Assembly: GCF_013376455.1 (NCBI RefSeq)
Contig: NZ_CP045504.1
Location: 2,997,001 to 3,061,000, forward strand
Reading direction: 5' to 3'
DNA from: Desulfolutivibrio sulfodismutans DSM 3696
Lineage (GTDB): Bacteria; Desulfobacterota; Desulfovibrionia; Desulfovibrionales; Desulfovibrionaceae
DNA length: 64,000 bases
In this document: positions 33,159 through 40,278 of the stretch, piece by piece
How the letters are laid out: each line of letters begins with the position of its first letter
How positions within the stretch are numbered: position 1 is the first letter of the stretch
Translations under genes and position numbers: made by a program
The notes under the pieces: model-generated
The model's input: only the letters and a program-made list of their open reading frames with translations
Databases searched by the model: none
Told to the model about the DNA's origin: nothing

Positions 33159-34670
33159 ATGGTGTTGCACAGACTCTCTTCCCGCTCGGCCCTGGCCTTT
33201 TTGGCTGTGGCCGCGCTTCTGTGTTGTGGACAGGCTGCGTCTGCGGCCGAAAAACAGGCCAAATACGTCTTTTTCATCATCGGCGACGGCATGGCCCAGC
33301 CCCAGCGCACCTCCACGGAGATGTTTTTGGCGGCCAGGGAGGGCAAACCCCACGGCACGGTGAAGCTTCACATGAGCCAGCTTCCGGCCCACGGCATGAT
33401 GACCACCCATGCCGCCAACTCCATCATCCCCGACTCGGCGGACACGGCCACGGCCATGGCCTGCGGGGTCAAGACCAACTCCGGCATGCTGGGCGTCACC
33501 CCGGACAACAAGCCCGTGAAAAACGTGGCCGAACTGGCCAAGGAAAAGGGCAAGAAGGTGGGCGTCATCTCCACCGTGTCCATCGACCACGCCACCCCCG
33601 GCGGCTTCTACGCCCACCAGGAAAGCCGCGACAACTACCATGAAATCGCCCACGAACTGGTGAAAAGCGGCTTTGATTTCTTCGGCGGCGGCGGTTTCAA
33701 GGATCCGGCCGGGAAAAAGTCCAAGGCCCCTCAGGGTGACGCCATCGAGGCCGCCAAGGCCGCCGGGTACAAGGTCGTGACCGGTCGCGAGGGCTTTGAG
33801 AAGGTTTCCAAAAACGACGGCAAGGTCATCGTCATCAATGAATGGCTCCAGGACAGCCAGGCCATGCCCTACATGATCGACCGCACCAAAAAGGACTTGA
33901 GCCTGGCCGAGCTGGTGACCAAGGCCGCCGAGGTGCTGGACGGCCCGCAGGGCTTTTTCATCATGGCCGAGGGCGGCAAGGTGGACTGGGCCTGCCACGC
34001 CAATGACGCCGCCGGGGCCATCGGCGACGTGCTGGACGTGGACGCGGCTGTGGTCGCGGCCCAGGAGTTCGCCAAAAAGCATCCGGACGAGACCTTGATC
34101 CTGGTCACGGGCGACCACGAATGCGGCGGTCTGACCATCGGCTTCGCCGGGACCAAGTACGACAGCTTCTACAACGTGCTCACCGGCCAGAAGATGTCCT
34201 TCCAGGCCTTCACCGACAAGATGGCCGAGTTCAAGAAGTCCTGCGGCGGCAACTGCTCCTTCGATGCGGTCAAGCCCGTCGTCGAGGAGACCTTCGGGCT
34301 TAAGTTCGCCGGTGACGCCAAGGACGCCGCCGTGCTCAAGGAATTCGAAGTGGCCAAGGTCAAGGAGGCCTTCGACCTGTACATGGCCGCCCCGGCCGAC
34401 GCCAAGAGCGGCTACGGCGCGGACGGCAAGGATCCCCAGGCCTACCTGCTTTACGGCGGCTACAACCCCCTGTCCGTGACGCTCACCCACCTGCTCAACC
34501 AGAAAGCGGGCCTTGGGTGGACCTCCTATTCCCACACCGGCGTGCCGGTCACCGTGTCCGCCGGCGGGGCCGGGGCCGAGGCCTTTAACGGCATGTACGA
34601 CAACACCGACATCGCCAAGAAACTGAAGAGCGCCATGGGCCTGCCCGCCGCCCAGGTGGCTTCGAACTAG
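33159..34670 (+). CDS. alkaline phosphatase (PhoA superfamily), 503 aa
   Basis: Exported phosphomonoesterase. Start at 33159 has GGAGG 9 bases upstream; signal peptide about residues 1-28 (CCGQAASA). Active-site elements: FFIIGDGMAQ (metal Asp), PDSADTATAMACG with the nucleophilic Ser, STVSIDHATPGGFYAH, MAEGGKVDWACHAND, VTGDHECGG (metal Asp/His) and SYSHTGVPV (His). The order matches PhoA. The Pho-box-like repeat upstream suggests induction by phosphate limitation. Confidence 0.93.
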   Translation: MVLHRLSSRSALAFLAVAALLCCGQAASAAEKQAKYVFFIIGDGMAQPQRTSTEMFLAAREGKPHGTVKLHMSQLPAHGMMTTHAANSIIPDSADTATAMACGVKTNSGMLGVTPDNKPVKNVAELAKEKGKKVGVISTVSIDHATPGGFYAHQESRDNYHEIAHELVKSGFDFFGGGGFKDPAGKKSKAPQGDAIEAAKAAGYKVVTGREGFEKVSKNDGKVIVINEWLQDSQAMPYMIDRTKKDLSLAELVTKAAEVLDGPQGFFIMAEGGKVDWACHANDAAGAIGDVLDVDAAVVAAQEFAKKHPDETLILVTGDHECGGLTIGFAGTKYDSFYNVLTGQKMSFQAFTDKMAEFKKSCGGNCSFDAVKPVVEETFGLKFAGDAKDAAVLKEFEVAKVKEAFDLYMAAPADAKSGYGADGKDPQAYLLYGGYNPLSVTLTHLLNQKAGLGWTSYSHTGVPVTVSAGGAGAEAFNGMYDNTDIAKKLKSAMGLPAAQVASN

Positions 34671-34695
34671 GCCGCACGATGGCATGACCCCTCCC

Positions 34696-34731
34696 GGGGC
34701 GGCGCGGCGAAACTGCCTGCGCCGCCCCTTT
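34696..34731 (+). terminator. terminator of the alkaline phosphatase gene
   Basis: GGGGCGGCGC / GCGCCGCCCC, a 10-bp perfect stem with a 13-base loop, followed by TTTATC, 26 bases after the stop. Confidence 0.65.
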
Positions 34732-34760
34732 ATCATGGGAAGGGGCGTCTGGCCGGGGGG

Positions 34761-34808
34761 ATGCCTCCGACGGCCCAAGGGCGAAAGCCCTTGGGGAACC
34801 CGTAACGA
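34761..34808 (+). repeat. REP-like intergenic element, copy B
   Basis: ATGCCTCCGACGG, hairpin CCCAAGGGC-GAAA-GCCCTTGGG (9 bp with a GNRA tetraloop, 34774-34795), then GGAACCCGTAAC. Aligns base for base with copy A at 9111-9160 read on the minus strand, except inside the arms, which differ but keep pairing. Confidence 0.55.
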
Positions 34809-34850
34809 CGTGAGCGTGTCGCCAGGACAGACTGGCGAGAGGATGTCCGA

Positions 34851-36014
34851 ATGATCCCTGTGGAGTCGAAAACGCGGCGCGATGCGCTGCTGTCCCTTTT
34901 GTTTCTGATCCTGACCGTGGGGTTGGCCTTTCTGCCCACGGGGTACGAGTCGCATGTCGACGGAAACGCCGTGCAGTGCAAGGGCCGCGTCGTGTCCGTC
35001 AGCGACGCCGACGTGCTGCAATTCGGGCTGGTGCGCACGGGTATTCAATCCGTGGAGCTCGAAATCCTGGACGGGCCCCACGCCGGGCAGACCGTGCGGG
35101 GCTTAAACCAGCTTCTGGGCAAGATGGAGATGGACAAGATCTTCGTGCCCGGGGACACGGCCCTGGTGGTGCTTACCCGCAACGCGGCCGGGGAGGTCAC
35201 CCACGTCAACCCCGTGGACCACTACCGCCTGGGCCTGGAGCTGGTGCTTTTCGGGCTTTTCGCGGCCCTGCTTCTGGTTTTTGGGGGATGGACCGGGGCC
35301 AAGGCCCTTTTGTCCTTCGCCTTCTCGGCCCTGGCCATCTGGAAGATCCTCATTCCGGCCTTCCTTGACGCATACGACCCCATCCTGGTCTCCCTGGCCG
35401 TGGTCACGGGGATGATGGCCTGCGTCATCTTTCTGGTGGGCGGGCTCAACAAAAAGGGCGTCGCGGCCTTTCTGGGCTCCATGTTGGGGGTGGGCACGGC
35501 CTGCGTCCTGGCCCTGATCTTCACCGACCTCTTCCGACTGCACGGGGCCATCAAGCCCTTTGCCGAGAGCCTTCTCTATACCGGCTACGGCCACCTGGAC
35601 CTGAAGCGCATCTTTGTGGCCGCCGTGTTCATCGGTTCCTGCGGGGCCATGATGGACCTGGCCATGGACGTGGCCGCCAGCATCGAGGAGGTGGCCCGGA
35701 GCATGCCCGGGGCCTCGCGCCGCCAGCTTCTGGGAGCGGGGCTGCGGGTGGGCCGGGCTGTTGTGGGCACCATGACCACCACGCTGCTCTTCGCCTATTC
35801 TGGCGGCTACATCGCCCTGCTCATGATGTTCATGGCCCAGGGGGTGCCGCTTTCCAACCTCTTCAACCTCATCTACGTGGCCGCCGAGGTGCTCAATACC
35901 CTGGTGGGCAGCTTCGGACTGGTGGCCGTGGCCCCGTTCACGGCCCTGGTGGGGGCGTTTTTATTCGGCGCGCCGCGTCTGGCCGCCCGGAAAACGGAAC
36001 GCGCCCCGGCCTGA
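34851..36014 (+). CDS. YibE/F-like multi-pass membrane protein, 387 aa
   Basis: YibE/F family. One amino-terminal helix, then an outside beta domain (about 30-125: AVQCKGRVVSVSDADV; EILDGPHAGQTVRGLNQLLG), then seven or so helices (LVLFGLFAALLLVFGG; PILVSLAVVTGMMACVIFLVGG; FVAAVFIGSCGAMMDLAMDVAAS; TTTLLFAYSGGYIALLMMF). SIEEVARSMPGASRRQL is a family signature loop. Function unknown. GAGAGG 9 bases before the ATG. Confidence 0.85.
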   Translation: MIPVESKTRRDALLSLLFLILTVGLAFLPTGYESHVDGNAVQCKGRVVSVSDADVLQFGLVRTGIQSVELEILDGPHAGQTVRGLNQLLGKMEMDKIFVPGDTALVVLTRNAAGEVTHVNPVDHYRLGLELVLFGLFAALLLVFGGWTGAKALLSFAFSALAIWKILIPAFLDAYDPILVSLAVVTGMMACVIFLVGGLNKKGVAAFLGSMLGVGTACVLALIFTDLFRLHGAIKPFAESLLYTGYGHLDLKRIFVAAVFIGSCGAMMDLAMDVAASIEEVARSMPGASRRQLLGAGLRVGRAVVGTMTTTLLFAYSGGYIALLMMFMAQGVPLSNLFNLIYVAAEVLNTLVGSFGLVAVAPFTALVGAFLFGAPRLAARKTERAPA

Positions 36015-36035
36015 TCCGGACAAACCCGGCCTGAT

Positions 36036-36062
36036 CCGGCCGGACCCGGAATATCCGGCCGG
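36036..36062 (+). terminator. hairpin after the YibE/F gene
   Basis: CCGGCCGGA / TCCGGCCGG, 9 bp with a 9-base loop, no T tract. It sits beside a 12-base direct repeat GGCCTGATCCGG (36008-36019 and 36028-36039), the first copy of which includes the stop codon. Confidence 0.4.
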
Positions 36063-36201
36063 AATCGGATGGGCGCAAACGGGGACCGGGGCAGTCCTGA
36101 GAAAAGGGAGGCGAGGGGGTTTCTTTTTCCAGCCGGATCGGTGAGGATGCAAGCATCGTAAACCTCTTCGCGCCCTCTGTGGCGTCCCAAGGAGCGAGCC
36201 C

Positions 36202-36930
36202 ATGACATCCGAATCCCATACCAGCTCCCTTTCCCGTCGCGAATTCCTGGGGTTTGCCGCAGGCGCTGGCCTTGTGCTGTCGTCGCTGTCCGCCATGTCC
36301 GGCCTGTCCGGCACGACGGCCTTTGCCGCCGAAGGCCCGGTCTTCGCGCTGCCGCCCCTGCCCTATGCGGAAAACGCCCTGGAGCCGCACATCTCGGCCA
36401 GAACCATAAGCTTCCACTATGGCAAGCACACCAAGGCCTATTACGACAACGCCAACGAACTGCTCAAAGCCGTGAATCCGGCCCCGACGAGCCTTGAGGC
36501 GGTGTTTCTTGCGGCCGGGAAGGATCCGGCGGCCCTGGCCCTTTTCAACAACGCGGCCCAGGCCTGCAACCACACGTTTTACTGGAGGGGCCTGACCCCG
36601 GGCGGCCCCAAGGCCCCCACGGGCAAACTGGCGGAGCTCATCACCGCGTCTTTTGGGGATTTCGAGGCCATGAAAAAGGAATTGGCGGCCACGTCCGTGA
36701 GCCAGTTCGCCAGCGGCTGGGGCTGGCTGGTGCAGGACGGCGGCACGCTTAAGGTCGTCAAGACCCCCAATGCCGCCAACCCCCTGCAAAACGGGCAAAA
36801 GCCCCTTTTGACCGTGGATGTCTGGGAACACGCCTATTATCTGGACTATCAGAACCGCCGGGCCGACTACGTCAAGGCCGTGTTGGACAACCTGGTGAAC
36901 TGGGATGTGGCGGCCGCCAACCTGGGGTAG
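36202..36930 (+). CDS. sodB: Tat-exported iron/manganese superoxide dismutase, 242 aa
   Basis: Dismutates superoxide. A twin-arginine signal (SLSRREFLGFAAGAGLVL, residues about 9-42) is joined to a normal Fe/Mn SOD: LPPLPYAENALEPHISARTI with the first metal His, FHYGKHTKAYYDNAN, NHTFYWRGL with the second, and DVWEHAYYLDYQNRRADY with the Asp and third His. FWRG-like and active-site Gln/Gly positions suggest the iron type. Cofactor loading before Tat export keeps the metal correct. SD GGAG about 8 bases upstream. Confidence 0.93.
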   Translation: MTSESHTSSLSRREFLGFAAGAGLVLSSLSAMSGLSGTTAFAAEGPVFALPPLPYAENALEPHISARTISFHYGKHTKAYYDNANELLKAVNPAPTSLEAVFLAAGKDPAALALFNNAAQACNHTFYWRGLTPGGPKAPTGKLAELITASFGDFEAMKKELAATSVSQFASGWGWLVQDGGTLKVVKTPNAANPLQNGQKPLLTVDVWEHAYYLDYQNRRADYVKAVLDNLVNWDVAAANLG

Positions 36931-37090
36931 GGGGGAGCGATCCACAGGGGAGGGGCGACGCTTTTCCCGTCGCGCCGGGAAATGATGGGTCCGTGTTCGG
37001 CGTGGCCACGCCGGAGGACCGCCCTGCCCGTCGCGCTCAAGGATGGGGTGGGGACGACCGATGCGTCAACCCGACGGACATCCCCCCGGT

Positions 37091-37190
37091 GCGCCCGGTG
37101 ATGACGGCCTGGGTCTGGCGGACCGGAGTCCTGCCCCGGTGCGCCCGGTGATGACGGCCTGGGTCTGGCGGACCGGAGTCCTGCCCCGGT
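37091..37190. repeat. 50-bp perfect tandem duplication
   Basis: The unit GCGCCCGGTGATGACGGCCT... occupies 37091-37140 and again 37141-37190 without a single difference. CCCCGGT precedes the first copy as it does the second, so the array is two units plus a short partial one. Perfect identity indicates recent duplication. Confidence 0.9.
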
Positions 37191-37438
37191 TTTGCCCGGG
37201 GGCGGACCAGCCGCGGGGTGTCGCTCCCAGTGCGCCGCAACGCTTCGCTCATTCCATGACGGCGTAACGCGCCGAAGCGCTCCCTTCCCGGGGGCCGTAC
37301 GGCCATGCTGTCGGCGGGACGTGCGGCCCCCGAACCATTTCCGGGAATACGGCTTTCTACCGACTCTGGGCGGCTCGGAACACACGCATTTCTCTCTGGC
37401 CTGCGAGGGTCGGCAAGCGTACACAAATTCCCGAAAAC

Positions 37439-37484
37439 AAGAACAAAAGATGTTCTTGACGGCGTACGAAAACAGACATAAAAG
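37439..37484 (+). promoter_or_regulatory. promoter with dyad operator for the coiled-coil gene
   Basis: AAGAAC-N7-GTTCTT (37439-37457) overlaps the first two bases of TTGACG (37456-37461, five of six); TAAAAG at 37479-37484 follows after 17 bases. Direct copies of CGTACGA lie in the spacer and just downstream. A repressor or activator binding the dyad would control both downstream genes. The nearby GGAGG and ATG are 35 bases further. Confidence 0.5.
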
Positions 37485-37518
37485 ACGTACGAGATATGTA
37501 CAACAAGACGGAGGAATT

Positions 37519-37908
37519 ATGTCGATATTCAAGCAGGATAAAGAAGTAAAGCGCATGATTTTCAATGTGGATTCTGAGATTTCTGAGCGCATTGAGGCCA
37601 TTCGTGAAGAGGCGCGGAGCTTTGGAAAAAAGCTTGATGTTGACACGGCTGTGAACAAGGGGCTCGAGAAGTTCCTCAAAAAGGCCGAGAAAAAAATCGA
37701 AGAGATGCGGCACGAGGCCAAGGGCAAAAAACGCCACCTGCCCGCCGACATCGTCGCCCGCCCGGACGATTCCCCGGCCCTGCCCGAGGAAAAGGCCCTG
37801 GCGGAAAAAACGCCTTCCCAGCCTGCCGTCCCGACGCCTGGGCAGGTCAAGGCCAAGGTCAGGGACACCCCCCTCTTCGAGGGAGCCGCCACGTCGGAAA
37901 AACACTAA
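37519..37908 (+). CDS. hypothetical coiled-coil protein, 129 aa
   Basis: Not recognised. Residues 10-70 are strongly helical and charged (SEISERIEAIREEARSFGKK; GLEKFLKKAEKKIEEMRHEA), probably a coiled coil; the rest is Pro/Ala/Glu low complexity. No membrane segment or signal. GGAGGAATT precedes the ATG. It is followed after 30 bases by the amphi-Trp protein, with similar Pro/Glu/Lys-rich tail, so the two probably act together. Confidence 0.7.
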   Translation: MSIFKQDKEVKRMIFNVDSEISERIEAIREEARSFGKKLDVDTAVNKGLEKFLKKAEKKIEEMRHEAKGKKRHLPADIVARPDDSPALPEEKALAEKTPSQPAVPTPGQVKAKVRDTPLFEGAATSEKH

Positions 37909-37938
37909 CCAACAACGAAACACGAAGGGAGAAGGGAC

Positions 37939-38352
37939 ATGGGAAAGCACGGCATAAGCCTCAAGGGCACGGTTGATTTCGCCAGCGCCAGCGCGCTTCT
38001 GGGCGACTTGGTCAAAAGCTTCGGGGAAAAGACCGTGTGTCTGCAGAAAGGATCGGAATTTTGCACCCTCAAGCCCGGCGAGACCGTGAGTTTCGAGATC
38101 GAGGCCGAGCGCAAAAAAAACCGCCAAAAGCTGGTGATTGAGTTGTCCTGGCTGGACGAGGTTCCGGTTCAGGAGGCCGAGGCCGTGAAAATCACCTCTG
38201 TCGAACCCGAACCTCTGCCCGAGCCCGAGCCAGAATCCGAGGCCGAGACCCCGGCCGAGGCCGCCGTCTCTGAGGCGTCGCCGTGCCTGGTCGTGGCCGA
38301 GGCCCCGAAAAAGGACGAGGAAGCCTCCCCGGGCAAAAAGGCGAAAAAGTAG
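37939..38352 (+). CDS. amphi-Trp domain-containing protein, 137 aa
   Basis: The first 70 residues fit the amphi-Trp domain: LKGTVDFASASALLGDLVKSF, then VCLQKGSEFCTLKPGETVSFEIEAERKKNRQKLVIELSW in pattern (key pieces TLKPGETVSFEIEAE and LVIELSW with the closing Trp). The tail is Glu/Pro/Ala/Lys-rich. The domain has no assigned role. SD AGGGAGAAGG before ATG. Second gene of a two-gene unit. Confidence 0.75.
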   Translation: MGKHGISLKGTVDFASASALLGDLVKSFGEKTVCLQKGSEFCTLKPGETVSFEIEAERKKNRQKLVIELSWLDEVPVQEAEAVKITSVEPEPLPEPEPESEAETPAEAAVSEASPCLVVAEAPKKDEEASPGKKAKK

Positions 38353-38512
38353 CTCGCGCGGCGTCCCTTTTGAAGAGCGGGCGTCGTTTACTTTAAAAGC
38401 GCCTCCCGCCGTGTTCACGGCGAAATCCGGCTGCCCGGATTTCGCCGACAGAGCCAAACCCGTTGCCGCCTCCCGGGGGCGTCCGCGATGCCGGACGACC
38501 CCGGGGGAACGG

Positions 38513-40075
38513 TTATCCCTCGTCCCGTGGCCGCAGACCGTGCCGCTTTACCCGCCAGCCGAGCTGGCGGGGGGTCAGGCCGAGTTCCTGCGCCGCCCGG
38601 GTCCGCACCCAGCCGTGCCGTTCCAGGGCCGCACGCACCCGGGCCTTCTCCATGTCCCACAGGGTGTCCGCCGATGGGGCCTTTTTCCCAGCATCATCCG
38701 GGCCGGTTCCGCCCCCGGGGGGCGGGGAAAAGATCCGCGCCGGAAGATCCCCCACATCCAGGCGTCTGCCGGAGCGCGACAGCAGGGCCTCGGCCGCGAT
38801 CATCCGGACCTCTTCGTCGTTCCCGGGCCAGGGATAGGCGCACAAGGCCCTGATCGCCCGTGGCGTGAACGACAGACGCTCCCCGGCCCGTCCGGCCAGA
38901 AGGTCCACGGCCCGTTGCAGGAGGACGGGCACGTCGTCCGGCCGTTCCCGCAGGGAGGGCAGGCGGATCGTCCGTACGCCGCCGTCGCCGGTTTCGGGCT
39001 GGCCAAACAGGGCCGCTAGCTCCGGGATGCGTCGGCGCAAGGCCTCTGGGGCCAGGCTCGACCCCAGAATCACGCGGACCTTCGCCCGGCGTCGGACGGC
39101 GGATTGGACCCGCGTAAACCAGCCCTCGCGCACCAGCCGCACCAGCCGCGCGGCGGCGTCCCCTCGGGCCGGGTCCGTCTCGGCCATGTCGCTGGCCAGG
39201 GCGGCCATATCGGCCACATAGAGCGTCCCGCCTGCGGCGTCCTCCACCGCGCCGAGGCTGGCGGCGCCGCTGTCGTCACGGCCGAAGACCTCTTCCACGG
39301 CCTGCGCCCGGGCGGCCGCAAAGGGCCGCGCGGCCCGGGGCGACAACTCGTGGATGAGCCGGGCGAACTGGGCCTTGCCCGTCCCCGGTTCTCCCCAGAA
39401 AAGGACCGTGCCCGGTTCGCGGGCCGCCCGTTCCACCTCCAGGCGCACCCCTGCCAGGCCCGGACAGCCCCCCGGGCCGAAGGCCTCGGCGAATCCCGCC
39501 AAGACCCGGCTGCGCAGGGCCACCGTCTCGGCGGCATGGGCGGCCCGCAGGTCCGCCAGATGCAGCCCGGACTCCACGGCCCGGGCCAGAAGCCCCGCCG
39601 CAGCGGGCATGGCCGCAAGCCCCGGTCCCTGCGGCTCGGTCTCGGCCAAAAGCGCCCCCCGCACCTCGCCCCCGCCGGGATGGGGCGCGCCGAAGGCGGC
39701 CACGGCCAGCACCGTGTCGGGTGCGCCGCCACGGCCCGGACGACCGAAAAAGACCGCCCCGTCCCCCTGGGACGCCTCCCCTCCCGGGGCCCGGACCAGA
39801 CCCGGCGGGCCGGGATGCAGGGAGTCCCGCAGCCTCTCCCCGCTGACGTCCCATGTCCCGGCGTCGGGCACGGCGGCCCGCAGGCAGGGAACCTCGTCGC
39901 CGGGCAAGAGGAGGATCACCCCGGCCCGGGCGGCATGGGACGCGTCCACGAACGCCGCAAGCATGCCGCGTAGCAGATCGTCCAGGGCGGCGCGCGGCGC
40001 GGTGTCGCCGGAAAGGGGCCGCATGGCCCGGGCCATCCCGGTCACGATGTCCAATGGTGAAAATGCGCTCTGCAT
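38513..40075 (-). CDS. degenerate sigma-54-activator-like regulator (GAF-AAA-Fis HTH), 520 aa
   Basis: Layout of a NifA-like activator: GAF-like domain (about 25-190), AAA+ module (about 205-440) and Fis-type HTH (about 475-518, HGWVRTRAAQELGLTPRQLG). Walker A GEPGTGKAQFAR and YPWPGNDEEVRMIA are kept. The GAFTGA loop that contacts sigma-54 is missing (FGRDDSGAASLG stands there) and Walker B reads GGTLYVADM instead of LDE. So it probably binds DNA but may not hydrolyse ATP to open sigma-54 promoters. Divergent from a Ca-type ATPase, 203 bases apart. Confidence 0.8.
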   Translation of the reverse strand: MQSAFSPLDIVTGMARAMRPLSGDTAPRAALDDLLRGMLAAFVDASHAARAGVILLLPGDEVPCLRAAVPDAGTWDVSGERLRDSLHPGPPGLVRAPGGEASQGDGAVFFGRPGRGGAPDTVLAVAAFGAPHPGGGEVRGALLAETEPQGPGLAAMPAAAGLLARAVESGLHLADLRAAHAAETVALRSRVLAGFAEAFGPGGCPGLAGVRLEVERAAREPGTVLFWGEPGTGKAQFARLIHELSPRAARPFAAARAQAVEEVFGRDDSGAASLGAVEDAAGGTLYVADMAALASDMAETDPARGDAAARLVRLVREGWFTRVQSAVRRRAKVRVILGSSLAPEALRRRIPELAALFGQPETGDGGVRTIRLPSLRERPDDVPVLLQRAVDLLAGRAGERLSFTPRAIRALCAYPWPGNDEEVRMIAAEALLSRSGRRLDVGDLPARIFSPPPGGGTGPDDAGKKAPSADTLWDMEKARVRAALERHGWVRTRAAQELGLTPRQLGWRVKRHGLRPRDEG

Positions 40076-40278
40076 GCCTGCCTCTTATCACCCTTTGCCG
40101 CGACTTTCACCGGGTTTGCCGCCCGCCTCGTCATCCGTCCCGCCCGGCCCGGGGATCGCGGTTTGCGCCGGGGGCGTTCTTGGGTACACTGCGTCGGCCG
40201 ACGCCGCAGGCCGTCCCGGGTGGTCATCCGGGAGGAGTCTTCGCCTCGCCGACCACACGCCAATCACGGAGACGCCGC

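Larger units (their letters stand above)
36931..37518. other. 588-bp intergenic region with a 50-bp tandem duplication and a promoter/operator
   Basis: No credible gene. It contains a perfect 50-bp tandem duplication (37091-37190), a GC-rich inverted repeat around GGCCGTACGGCC (about 37295-37340), and at its 3' end an AT-rich promoter with an AAGAAC-N7-GTTCTT dyad. Three CGTAC motifs (near 37408, 37463, 37486) are spaced through the promoter zone. Confidence 0.6.
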
